A stretch of DNA of 64,000 nucleotides, from contig NZ_CP099397.1 of NCBI RefSeq assembly GCF_021495345.1, forward strand, positions 1 to 64,000, written 5' to 3'. Under the pieces are notes generated by a model that was not told where the DNA came from, ran no database searches, and was given only the letters and a program-made list of their open reading frames with translations. Shown piece after piece: positions 33,127 through 40,919 of this stretch. Every line of letters starts with the position of its first letter. The stretch's first letter is position 1. The stretch is from Pseudomonas hydrolytica. Lineage in GTDB: Bacteria; Pseudomonadota; Gammaproteobacteria; Pseudomonadales; Pseudomonadaceae. A program made the translations under genes and the position numbers.

Positions 33127-34936
33127 TCTGTATCCTCACTTTGTTAAGCCATACAATGATGAATCGTTTGATGGGTATCTTTGTCGTGCAGCGGCGGATC
33201 TAGGTTATTCGTCTCCTAGCTGGCTGCTTACTGAGATTGGTATCAAGGATTCTCGTAATTGTTCGGATGAGGATATTTCTGGTTTTGCTCAGCATTATGG
33301 GCTAGATCAAACGCAGTTGTTGCGTATGTACCATTATGGATCCGTTACGGGAGCAAGATGGCGAGGTAATTTTTTTCGTTCCAAAGAGCATTATGTCTGC
33401 CCACAGTGTATGAAAGATGCTGTGTATTTGAGGCAGTCATGGTGTCACGTCCTTTGCACCGCTTGCAGTTCCCACGGTGTGCAGTTGGTGCCGCTAAATA
33501 ATTACGGTGCTGACCTCGGTCTTGGCACAAATTTAAGTTTATTTATGTTTTTTGAGTCAAGCCTAGGTGAATCTCCAGTAAGCAGCATGGCTGCTTCAGT
33601 TGGTCAAATTGAATTGGCCAAAATGCTAGCTGATGCCAATAAAGCTGCTGAAGTATTTTCATTAATCACCGTTGATGGAAAGCTTCCTGAGGATTTCTCT
33701 AATTTCTTGATGCTGCTATCTGAGCTCAAGTCAGGGCGTACTTATAATAAGAATAAAAATATTGGGTTTGATCAGGCGATACAGGTTGCATCCGATATAG
33801 CTGAGCTTCTATTAGATTTCGAGAATGCTTTTGATAAAAATGTTATAGGTCGTATTAGTTCGGCTAATGCAAGGGTGTCCGGTGGTTTTATTCCTGCTTT
33901 GGGCGGATGGTATAAAAGGCTTCATAGAGATTTTACTTCAGCTCCCTATGACCAGCTCCGGGATAGGGTCTCTCGTAAATTAGTTGCTCATGCAGAGGCA
34001 CCGTTAAACCGGAAATTGAAACGAATTGGCTCGGCGTTACTGGAAGAGAAGAAGTCACTTACAGGATCTGAAGCGGCCAGAATGCTTAACTCTTCTCTCG
34101 ACAAGATTGTAGCGATGGTTAAATCAGGCGATCTTAAAGGGCGTATTGTTGAAACCTCCGCTAATGAATTCTGTATGGTTTCAAGGGTTGAGGTTGACCG
34201 GTTGCGACAAGAGTCAGAGAAATTTCTTGACGGTAACCAAGTAATGGATCTTTTGGGTATTCCTAAACGTCTGAAGGATCGACTTGTTGAGTGTGAGATT
34301 CTGGTTCCAGTTAGCAATGAATCTCGGAGTAAGTTTTCTCGTGGAAAATTTAAAAGAGAGACAGTGTTGCAGTTGATTGAAAATCTCGAAAGTTATTACC
34401 AGCCTAAGAAATTTTTATCGGGCTCAACCATGTGCTCGATTAGTCGTAGAAGGTTAAATAAAAGTATCTCGGAAGATATCTATACTGCGATATTTTCCGG
34501 AGAAATTCAGTGCGTTCACATTGATCAGTCCAAGCAAGGGATGGATCGTTATATTTTTGATGACGCGGACATTGATTTAATTGTTGATCGCTCAGGCAGA
34601 AAAGTTGAAATGTCTGTGGCGGATATGCTCGATTTATTTGGCTACAAGCATGCAGAAGTCAAAGGGTGGATCAATGGTGGCCTGTTGAAGGCGCGTTCTG
34701 AGTCACATGGTGAGCACGCTAGGTACTACATATCTCTTCCTGAGTTTAACGAATTCAAGAGTCGCCATATCGTTCTGTCAAAAGCTGCACGCGATATGGG
34801 AAAACTGCCTGCACATTTGGCTAATTCACTTAGGGCTCGCGGGTTGCTGACTGAGACTGAGCTTCCAGAAGGGGATGGAAGACGAGGTTTTCTCATCGAC
34901 GTGCAAAAGCTTCTACTCTACGCTTTGGCGCACTAA
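33119..34936 (+). CDS. tniQ: TniQ/TnsD-family target-selection protein
   Basis: A 605-residue protein. The N-terminal TniQ domain has the zinc-finger pattern CPQC (about 94-97), then W, and CTACSSHG (about 115-122). The long remainder, as in TnsD, holds several winged-helix or excisionase-like modules: GSEAARMLNSSLDKIVAMVKSGDLKGRI (about 315-342), GNQVMDLLGIPKRLKDRLVECEIL, and VADMLDLFGYKHAEVKGWINGGLLKAR. It is the only TniQ in the element. The insertion point suggests that it recognises the 3' end of gyrB, as TnsD recognises glmS. Confidence 0.88.
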   Translation: MSSLYPHFVKPYNDESFDGYLCRAAADLGYSSPSWLLTEIGIKDSRNCSDEDISGFAQHYGLDQTQLLRMYHYGSVTGARWRGNFFRSKEHYVCPQCMKDAVYLRQSWCHVLCTACSSHGVQLVPLNNYGADLGLGTNLSLFMFFESSLGESPVSSMAASVGQIELAKMLADANKAAEVFSLITVDGKLPEDFSNFLMLLSELKSGRTYNKNKNIGFDQAIQVASDIAELLLDFENAFDKNVIGRISSANARVSGGFIPALGGWYKRLHRDFTSAPYDQLRDRVSRKLVAHAEAPLNRKLKRIGSALLEEKKSLTGSEAARMLNSSLDKIVAMVKSGDLKGRIVETSANEFCMVSRVEVDRLRQESEKFLDGNQVMDLLGIPKRLKDRLVECEILVPVSNESRSKFSRGKFKRETVLQLIENLESYYQPKKFLSGSTMCSISRRRLNKSISEDIYTAIFSGEIQCVHIDQSKQGMDRYIFDDADIDLIVDRSGRKVEMSVADMLDLFGYKHAEVKGWINGGLLKARSESHGEHARYYISLPEFNEFKSRHIVLSKAARDMGKLPAHLANSLRARGLLTETELPEGDGRRGFLIDVQKLLLYALAH

Positions 34937-34937
34937 A

Positions 34938-35288
34938 GTGAAGCGCAAGCTAGTTAGTACCAGTCTATCAGTCCAGTCTCGTTACGAGCGGTTACGTAGC
35001 TATGATTTGGATTGCACTGTAACGGGCTATCTTCTCGATGTTGAAATCTGTGTTTGCCATGTTGTTGGGAAGGTATATGACTCGCGCCATACTGGCGATG
35101 GTTGCCAAATTTTCCCGGCTCAGATCGTTGGTATTCACAAATATCAACGAGGTCTATGGTGCATTGAAACTGATAGTGATTACTACGCTGTTGTTAGCTT
35201 TAAACCCAAAGGCCGTGTATCACTAGATTTTTATCTCTCTCTCATTGAATCGGTAAGGCTTTTACCGTCCTCCAATAAGTGCCACTGA
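34938..35288 (+). CDS. Hypothetical small protein, DSxGRF-related copy 3
   Basis: About 116 residues from a GTG 1 nt after the tniQ stop; an ATG at 34875 would overlap tniQ by 62 nt and give 137 residues. The segments VTGYLLDVEICVCHVVG, GLWCIETDSDYYAVVSFKPKGRVSL and LSLIESVRLLP align with VTAYLTNTTIVSCCGVG, GAFWVLRTLSGSFYVIVSFDPHGGRQSL and LKLREQGVHLTP of the protein at 26508-26888. The function is unknown. It is the last gene before the right end of the transposon. Confidence 0.68.
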   Translation: MKRKLVSTSLSVQSRYERLRSYDLDCTVTGYLLDVEICVCHVVGKVYDSRHTGDGCQIFPAQIVGIHKYQRGLWCIETDSDYYAVVSFKPKGRVSLDFYLSLIESVRLLPSSNKCH

Positions 35289-35412
35289 GCACCATATTGC
35301 TCCAGCAGTTGTCGTGTTGAAATCTGAATTGCATTGACATTTTGTCAATAGTCCATTAACTTCATCTAACCACTTTATGCCAGTTATCAGGCAGGCGCCT
35401 CTGTAGGTAATG

Positions 35413-35536
35413 TGTCGATTAACTTTGACGAAACATAGGTTTTTGCCGTTTTACTTTGATTAAGCATGCCGCTTAACTTTGAAGTGACAACGATAGAATC
35501 AAGGCTTGCGGGTTGGGGAATGTCGGTTATCTTTGA
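35413..35536 (+). repeat. Right-end TnsB-binding repeats (four copies)
   Basis: Four 16-bp copies: 35413-35428 TGTCGATTAACTTTGA, 35444-35459 TGCCGTTTTACTTTGA, 35467-35482 TGCCGCTTAACTTTGA, 35521-35536 TGTCGGTTATCTTTGA. Consensus TGYCGNTTAACTTTGA, in opposite orientation to the left-end copies. A degenerate fifth copy may lie near 35350 (AGTCCATTAACTTCA). Between 35289 and 35412 nothing else was recognised. Confidence 0.9.
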
Positions 35537-35544
35537 CGACCTCC

Positions 35545-35549
35545 ATTCG
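35545..35549. repeat. Right target-site duplication ATTCG (candidate)
   Basis: ATTCG directly follows the right-end sequence ACGACCTCC and matches 6159-6163. Base 35545 could instead be the last base of a perfect terminal inverted repeat. Confidence 0.75.
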
Positions 35550-35565
35550 CTCGCCGTACAAAAGC

Positions 35566-35599
35566 GAACCCCGGCCTTGTGCTGGGGTTCTTTTTTTTT
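35566..35599 (+). terminator. Probable native gyrB terminator, displaced by the transposon
   Basis: Stem AACCCC / GGGGTT extended by the flanking G-C pairs, followed by nine T. It sits 17 bp beyond the right target duplication. In the reconstructed empty site it would lie just after the gyrB stop codon. Confidence 0.88.
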
Positions 35600-35756
35600 G
35601 CCCTATGGCAAAAGGCTTACAAACCGAGGCGCAAAGGGCTTCTGCCCTCGTCTGCGAAGCTTGGTTACTCTAAGCACACGTACCGGGAAATGGATATCCC
35701 GAGTCAAGGAAGACAGACCGCGCCAGGAAGGCAAACGACAGGATGTCGGAAGGTCA

Positions 35757-35785
35757 TGAAAAAACCCGCCTCGGCGGGTTTTTTG
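35757..35785. terminator. Bidirectional terminator at the end of the ynb-like operon
   Basis: AAAACCCGCC-TC-GGCGGGTTTTTT: 8-bp G/C-rich stem with A and T runs on either side, 27 bp past the stop of the minus-strand CDP-diglyceride synthase gene. The 160 bp between this and the gyrB terminator hold no convincing gene. Confidence 0.9.
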
Positions 35786-35811
35786 TTGCCTGCGAAAACG
35801 GCGGGCCCTCC

Positions 35812-36744
35812 CTAGGCCCACCAGTAACGCACCATATGGAAGAACACCGGTGCGGCGAAACATACGGAGTCCAGGCGGTCGAGCATGCCGCCATGGCCTT
35901 CGATCATATGGCCCCAGTCCTTCACCCCGCGGTCGCGCTTGATCGCCGACATCACCAGGCCACCGGCGAAGCCGAGCAGGCATACCAGCAGGGCGAAGAG
36001 CGCTGCCTGCCAGAAGGCGAAGGGAGTAATCCAGCACAGCAGGCCGCCAATCAGCGTGGCCAGGGCGACGCCGCCGACGAAGCCTTCCACGGTCTTCGAG
36101 GGCGACAGGCTGGGGGCGATCTTGTGCTTGCCGAACAGCTTGCCGCACACGTACTGCAGCACGTCGGAGAGCTGCACGACGATGATCAGCCAGGCGATCA
36201 GCAGCAGGTTGCGCCCCTCGTAGCCGGGAATGTCCAGGGTCAGCAGGGCCGGTACCGAGGAGATGCAGTACACGGCGATCATCAAGCCCCACTGCACCTT
36301 GGCCGCACGCTCGAGGTAGCGGGTGGTGTCGCCGCCCAGCGAAGCCAGGATCGGCAGCAGCAGGAACAGATAGACCGGGATGAAGATGGCGAACAGGCCG
36401 TACCAGCCGAAGGCGATCAGCAGGTACTGCATCGGCAGGGCGAAGTAGAAGGCCGCCACCAGCGCCGGGTAATCGCTGCGCCGGGTCGGCGTCAGCGTCA
36501 TGAACTCACGCAGGGCATAGAAGGAGACGAAGTAGAACAGCAGGATCACGCCGTTGTTGCCAAACAGGAAAGCGATGCCGATCACCAGCACCATCACCCA
36601 CCAGGCATTGATCCGCGCGTTGAGGTTGTCGACCACCGGGTTGGGTTGATCGCCACTGCGCCGCTTGAGGACGAAGCCGACCAGGCTGGCCAGCAACAAC
36701 AGGGCACCGATACCGGCGAACAGCAGCAAAGTGTTGTTATCCAT
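35812..36744 (-). CDS. CDP-diglyceride synthase-like membrane protein (CdsA/YnbB type)
   Basis: A 310-residue integral membrane protein with about eight hydrophobic segments. The C-terminal CDP-diglyceride synthase signature is present: LSPSKTVEGFVGG (about 214) and SAIKRDRGVKDWGHMIEGHGGMLDRLDS (about 268-295). The enzyme activates phosphatidate with CTP to CDP-diacylglycerol. It is the last gene of a six-gene cluster, starting 1 bp after the acyltransferase stop, and is distinct from the housekeeping cdsA normally found by dxr and uppS. It corresponds to YnbB of enterobacteria. Confidence 0.9.
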   Translation of the reverse strand: MDNNTLLLFAGIGALLLLASLVGFVLKRRSGDQPNPVVDNLNARINAWWVMVLVIGIAFLFGNNGVILLFYFVSFYALREFMTLTPTRRSDYPALVAAFYFALPMQYLLIAFGWYGLFAIFIPVYLFLLLPILASLGGDTTRYLERAAKVQWGLMIAVYCISSVPALLTLDIPGYEGRNLLLIAWLIIVVQLSDVLQYVCGKLFGKHKIAPSLSPSKTVEGFVGGVALATLIGGLLCWITPFAFWQAALFALLVCLLGFAGGLVMSAIKRDRGVKDWGHMIEGHGGMLDRLDSVCFAAPVFFHMVRYWWA

Positions 36745-36745
36745 C

Positions 36746-37369
36746 TCAGGCCTCCTCGGGTGCCAGTGCCAGCAGGGCGTTACGAGCGCGTTCCAGGAAG
36801 GCCTCCTTGCCCTCCCCCTCGATGGGCTCCAGTGCCGCGCCGAAGCTCAGGGTGCACAGCAGCGGCAGTGGCAGCGCTCTGCCCTTGGGCATGACCCGGT
36901 TGAGGTTGGCGATCCACACCGGCACCAGTTCCACGTCCGGGCGCGCCTGAGCCAGGTGATAAAGGCCGCTCTTGAAGGGCAGCAACGGCTCGTCGCCAAG
37001 ATTGCGCGTGCCCTCGGGGAAGATGATCAGTGAGTCGCCGCCATCCAGCGCGTCGAGCATCGCCTGTAGCGGGTTGACGCCTGCCTCCTTGCGTTCGCGG
37101 TCGACCAGCACGCCGTTGAACACGTTATTGATCAGGAAGCTGCGCACGCCCGGCTTCTGCCAGTAGTCGGCGCCGGCCACCGGCCGGGTGCGTTTGCGCA
37201 GCTCCGGCGGCAGCGAGGCCCAGAGCAGGACGAAGTCGCCGTGGCTGCTGTGGTTGGCGTAGTACAGGCGCTGGGTCGCCTGCGCGGTACTGCCGAGCCA
37301 AAGGGCTCGTGCGCCGGTCAGCAGGCGAGCTGCCGAGGTGATGGCGAAAGCGGTCAATGCGGCGAGCAT
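36746..37369 (-). CDS. PlsC-family 1-acylglycerol-3-phosphate acyltransferase
   Basis: A 207-residue glycerolipid acyltransferase. Motif I NHSSHGD (about 39-45) and motif III FPEGTRN (about 116-122) are present. It would esterify lysophosphatidate, making phosphatidate for the neighbouring CDP-diglyceride synthase. One hydrophobic N-terminal segment (LAALTAFAITSAARLL) suggests membrane attachment. It is a second copy beside the housekeeping-type gene at 41736-42503. Confidence 0.88.
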   Translation of the reverse strand: MLAALTAFAITSAARLLTGARALWLGSTAQATQRLYYANHSSHGDFVLLWASLPPELRKRTRPVAGADYWQKPGVRSFLINNVFNGVLVDRERKEAGVNPLQAMLDALDGGDSLIIFPEGTRNLGDEPLLPFKSGLYHLAQARPDVELVPVWIANLNRVMPKGRALPLPLLCTLSFGAALEPIEGEGKEAFLERARNALLALAPEEA

Positions 37370-37378
37370 GGCGACTCC

Positions 37379-37813
37379 TTAAGCGAGAACGATGAAGAAC
37401 CCGAGTACGACGATGACGATCTGTAGCAACAGGCATAGGGCCTGTTTGCGCAGCAGGTCGAGTGCGCCCTGAGATCGAAGGCTCCAGCTGCGGCCAGTCT
37501 GTTGCGCATTTTGCAGGCCAAGATTCTGTAGGGCCTGATCCAGCGCATGAGTCTGGCTGTCGAGCTGTTCGCCGGCTTCAGCCAGGCGTTGGAACAGCTT
37601 GGCGTCTAGCGCGACGCGCAACGCCCAGTACTTTTCGGCCAGGCCGGCGATCAGCAGCGCGGCGCAGAGCAGCGCCAGGATCAGGCTGGGCGGTGCTCCC
37701 AGCCAAGGCGCCAGGCCGAAGAGCACGGCGACCAGGCTTAGCGCGCTGGAGCAATGATCGAGGCTACGGCCACGTCGCAACAGTGCCGCGACCAGCAGCA
37801 GATCAGCCTGCAT
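37379..37813 (-). CDS. Hypothetical membrane protein, 144 aa
   Basis: Unrecognised. Two hydrophobic N-terminal segments (LVAVLFGLAPWLG; LILALLCAALLIAGLA), a soluble helical stretch (LDAKLFQRLAEAGEQLDSQTHALDQALQNL), and a C-terminal segment LLLQIVIVVLGFFIVLA. The start MQADLLLVAALL overlaps the phosphatase gene by 11 nt. The cluster position suggests an accessory subunit of the lipid pathway; no activity can be read from the sequence. Confidence 0.75.
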   Translation of the reverse strand: MQADLLLVAALLRRGRSLDHCSSALSLVAVLFGLAPWLGAPPSLILALLCAALLIAGLAEKYWALRVALDAKLFQRLAEAGEQLDSQTHALDQALQNLGLQNAQQTGRSWSLRSQGALDLLRKQALCLLLQIVIVVLGFFIVLA

Positions 37814-39140
37814 GAGCGACCTCCAACCCCGGTTGTGCATCGGCCATGGATTGCAGCGCGGCCAGATGCTGCGGGCCGAGCACGACCTGTGGCCGCGCCT
37901 GGCGGATCAGCGCCACGGCCGCATCCACGTCCTGGCAGCGGCCGCTATGCAGCAGCCAGGCCGCCACGGCGGTGGCACTGCGCGAGTAGCCCAGTGCACA
38001 GCACACCAGCACTGGGCCCTTGTGGCGCAGGTTTTCTATGGCCTCGGCGGCGCGTTGGCAGGTCAGCGCATCAGGCGCCACCAGATCCAGTGATGGCAGA
38101 CTGCAGTAGGCGCTCGGTGTGCGCAGCAGCGGCAGTTCGGCGCACAGGTCGACCACGGCGGCGTAGCCATCGAGATCACCCGTGCCCGGCAGGCGGCCGA
38201 GGTAAATGCCCTCTGCCACCTGGCTGGGCGCCGGCTGGCGAAACGTCCACAACCGCGAATTGATCCAGGCGCCGAGCAGATAGGGTGCGAGCAACACCGT
38301 CGCGGCCGGGCTGAGGCGCCCGTCGGCCTGCTTCTGGAAACCGCCAGCGCCGAACAGCAGGTAGTTGAGCGCGACCATGGCCAGGGCAACGGCCAGCCAG
38401 AACAGCCATAGCCAGGCACCGCCCAGCTTGACGGCCAGCACGGCGCACAGCGTTGCGCCAAGCCCATAGCGCAGCGCCAGGCGCCAACGCCGTGGATCGC
38501 TGGTGAGGCGCATCTGCGTAAGCGGCGTAGCGCCCTGCAGCGGCAGCAGCCACAGGCAGAAGAAGCCCGCCAGCGCCCCGGTTGGCAGGTCGATGAAGTG
38601 ATGCTGCCAGGTGGTCAGCACGGAGATGCCGATCAGCGCCATCCACCCGTGCAGCAGGCCACGCCAGAACGGGCCGCGGGTGTGATTGGCGAACATCGCC
38701 CAGATGATCACCAGCAGGGTGATATGCAGCGACGGCGCCTGGTTGAAGGGTTTGTCGAAGCCCATCAGCACGTCGAACATCAGGCCGAAGGTGCCGTCCA
38801 GCGGCGGCCGCTCGAAGGTGAAGCGCAGCGGCCAGAGCAGGAAGCAGGCGACGCAGATCACCTGCGCGGCGAGCAGGCGCAGGGCGTGGCGATCCATCTC
38901 GCGGCGGCAGGCCGGCAACAGGAAGGACAGGCCATAGAGCAGGTCGATCGACCAGTACGGCACGATGGTCCAGGGCCACAGCGGGATCTGTGGTTCCCAG
39001 GCGAAGACCAGGCTGCCGACATCATCGCGCTGCCCGGTCAGCCAGTTGGCGAAGCCGTAGCTGGCGAAGAACAGCGGGCCGAGCAACAGCAGCCAGAGTA
39101 CGCCGCGCTTCCACAATCCCTGTTCGCGCGTGTTGTCCAT
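37803..39140 (-). CDS. PAP2 phosphatase / dual-specificity phosphatase fusion (YnbD type)
   Basis: A 445-residue fusion. The N-terminal membrane half is a PAP2 lipid phosphatase domain (APSLHITLLVII, and WQHHFIDLPTGALAGF). After further membrane segments comes a cytoplasmic dual-specificity phosphatase with P-loop VCCALGYSRSATAVAAWLL, a CX5R motif. Two adjacent ATGs (39143, 39140) are possible starts; the second gives a 1-nt overlap with the preceding gene. It likely dephosphorylates a phosphatidylglycerophosphate-like intermediate made by the CDP-alcohol enzyme. Same architecture as enterobacterial YnbD. Confidence 0.9.
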   Translation of the reverse strand: MDNTREQGLWKRGVLWLLLLGPLFFASYGFANWLTGQRDDVGSLVFAWEPQIPLWPWTIVPYWSIDLLYGLSFLLPACRREMDRHALRLLAAQVICVACFLLWPLRFTFERPPLDGTFGLMFDVLMGFDKPFNQAPSLHITLLVIIWAMFANHTRGPFWRGLLHGWMALIGISVLTTWQHHFIDLPTGALAGFFCLWLLPLQGATPLTQMRLTSDPRRWRLALRYGLGATLCAVLAVKLGGAWLWLFWLAVALAMVALNYLLFGAGGFQKQADGRLSPAATVLLAPYLLGAWINSRLWTFRQPAPSQVAEGIYLGRLPGTGDLDGYAAVVDLCAELPLLRTPSAYCSLPSLDLVAPDALTCQRAAEAIENLRHKGPVLVCCALGYSRSATAVAAWLLHSGRCQDVDAAVALIRQARPQVVLGPQHLAALQSMADAQPGLEVAHAG

Positions 39141-40894
39141 CATTTCACCCGTTGTGCCAGGGCTACGCTGAAGATGCCCCACTGGTCGATGCGCTGCGCC
39201 ACCTTGCGAAAGCCCGCCGCTTCCACCAGCTGATCCATCTCCGCCTGGCTGCGCCGGCGCATGACCCAGGCCTGGCCGCCGCGGTGGCTGGTCAGGGCGC
39301 GGGCGATCAGCTCCAGCTGCGGGTGCCAGGGCTGGCCGGTGTAGACCAGGTAACCACCCTCCTCGACCGCCGCCGCCAGCCCGGCCAGCGAGTCGCCGAC
39401 CATCTGGTTGCTGCCGAACAGCTCGTACAGGCCGGAGACCACTGCCAGGGTCGGTTTCGGCTCCAGCGCGGCGAGATCGTCACGGTCGAAGGCATCGCCT
39501 TTGACGAAGCGGGCGATGTCGTCCAGGCCCTTGTGCTGGATCAGGGCATTGCCGTCGCGCACGTTGATGTCGCTGTAGTCGCGCAACAGAATCGAGTCTG
39601 GCCGCTGCGTCTGGCCTTCCAGCGATTCGAGGATGTAGCGGCCGTGGCCGGCGGCGATATCGACGATGCGCACCGCCCTGCCCGTCTCACGCAGCCTGGT
39701 CATGGCCAGGCGCAGCAGCTCCTCGGCGTGCAGCTTGCGCTGGCGGATGCCGCGCCAGCCGATGGAATCCAGGTAGTTCGCATCGATCAGGCGGCCCAGC
39801 GCGCCCTTGCCGGTGGGTTGGTTGCGGTAGACGTAATCGAGGGTGCTGCCGGAATCGAAGCCGGTGTCGAAGCCCAGCTTCACCCCGGCCGACAGCGTGC
39901 TGCCCAGGCGCATGCCGGCTCGGGTGGCACGCCAGTAGAGGTCGCGCAGCGAATTTTTCGGCAGCGGTGCGGCTAGTTCCTCGGCCTCGGCGCAGGTGGC
40001 GCCCAGGCGGTCGGCATCGAGCAGCGAGGGGCGCGTCACCGGCTCCTCGAAGTTGCGCAGGATGAAGCGCCGCGCGCGGCTCAGGGCATGGGCGCGGTCG
40101 CGCTCGCCAAGGGTGTCGTGGAAGAAGCCGGGCAGCAGGTGCTTTTCCTTGCGCAGGCTGCCGAGACGCTCGAAGAAGTCCTCCTGCGGTTTGCGGTGGA
40201 CGACGAAGTCGGCGCCGGAGATCAGCAGCTGGGTCGGCACCTGGATCGCCTGGGCGTCGGCGACGACGCGCTCGGCCGCCTCGTACAGGCCGAGCAGCAT
40301 GGTCACCGAGATTGGCCGGGCGATCAGCGAGTCGTTCTCGAAGGAGGCGATGCGCTCGGGATCGTGGCTAAGGAAGCGCGCCTTCACGTAGCTGTTGACG
40401 AAGAAGTTGCCGCGCCAGGCGTGCAGCAGCTTCAGGCCGGGCCGGGCGAAGGGCACGTAGAGCTTGACCTTGAAGGCCGGCGAGGCGAGCACCAGGCAGC
40501 GCACCTTCGGCGCGTAGTCATGGGCCCAGGTGGAGACGATCACCGCGCCGACGCTTTGCGCCACCACCGCCAGGTCCTCTTCGGCGATGCCGTGTGCGCT
40601 GCCGATATGCTCGATAAAGGTCTGCACGTCGCGCACGCTGGTGGCGAAGCTCGGGCTGTCGCCGCGCGCACCGGGCGACAGGCCATGGCCGCGGGCGTCC
40701 CAGGCGAAGAAATCGCAGTGCGGCAGCTCCAGTTCGTCCACCAGGTGAGCCATGCGCCCGCCGTGCTCGTGGCCACGATGAAACAGCACCACGGCCTGAC
40801 GTGAGCCGTCCGCCGGCACGGTTGCCGGCCAATGGCGATAGCTCAGTTCGACGCCGTCATGGGTGGTGAAGGTATGCAGTTGTACGGGGCGCAT
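39140..40894 (-). CDS. Alpha/beta hydrolase fused to SAM-dependent methyltransferase (YnbC type)
   Basis: A 584-residue bifunctional protein. Residues 1-290 form an alpha/beta hydrolase of the monoglyceride-lipase type: oxyanion FHRGHEHGGR, DARGHGLSPG, and the nucleophile elbow VAQSVGAVI with Ser at about 112. The C-terminal 260 residues are a class I methyltransferase with VRIVDIAAGHGRYILE as motif I. The order matches enterobacterial YnbC. Substrates are unknown; hydrolysis of an acyl group and methylation of a lipid head group are conceivable. Confidence 0.9.
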   Translation of the reverse strand: MRPVQLHTFTTHDGVELSYRHWPATVPADGSRQAVVLFHRGHEHGGRMAHLVDELELPHCDFFAWDARGHGLSPGARGDSPSFATSVRDVQTFIEHIGSAHGIAEEDLAVVAQSVGAVIVSTWAHDYAPKVRCLVLASPAFKVKLYVPFARPGLKLLHAWRGNFFVNSYVKARFLSHDPERIASFENDSLIARPISVTMLLGLYEAAERVVADAQAIQVPTQLLISGADFVVHRKPQEDFFERLGSLRKEKHLLPGFFHDTLGERDRAHALSRARRFILRNFEEPVTRPSLLDADRLGATCAEAEELAAPLPKNSLRDLYWRATRAGMRLGSTLSAGVKLGFDTGFDSGSTLDYVYRNQPTGKGALGRLIDANYLDSIGWRGIRQRKLHAEELLRLAMTRLRETGRAVRIVDIAAGHGRYILESLEGQTQRPDSILLRDYSDINVRDGNALIQHKGLDDIARFVKGDAFDRDDLAALEPKPTLAVVSGLYELFGSNQMVGDSLAGLAAAVEEGGYLVYTGQPWHPQLELIARALTSHRGGQAWVMRRRSQAEMDQLVEAAGFRKVAQRIDQWGIFSVALAQRVK

Positions 40895-40919
40895 GGAATC
40901 TCCTTATTCCTGGAATGGG

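Larger units (their letters stand above)
6164..35544. mobile_element. Tn7-like transposon inserted just after gyrB, carrying defence cargo
   Basis: The element has tnsA, tnsB, tnsC and tniQ at its right end, arrays of TnsB-type repeats at both ends in inverted orientation, terminal inverted sequence (T)GGAGGTCGT at left and its complement ACGACCTCC(A) at right, and a flanking direct repeat ATTCG. The terminal inverted repeat would be perfect if base 35545 belongs to the element (then a 4-bp TTCG duplication); a 5-bp duplication puts the end at 35544, so the right boundary is uncertain by one base. The cargo is about 23 kb: Hma-like operon, MvaT-like silencer, ietAS, recombinase/ParB operon and unknown genes. 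The transposition genes are visibly more AT-rich than the chromosome. Confidence 0.9.

Noticed and set aside
6164..35544. CRISPR-associated Tn7-like transposon
   Set aside because: No cas genes, no repeat-spacer array and a long TnsD-like TniQ rather than the short CRISPR-linked form.
35466..35815. Short frames over the transposon right end and terminators
   Set aside because: They cross TnsB repeats, the transposon junction and two terminators, so they are not genes.
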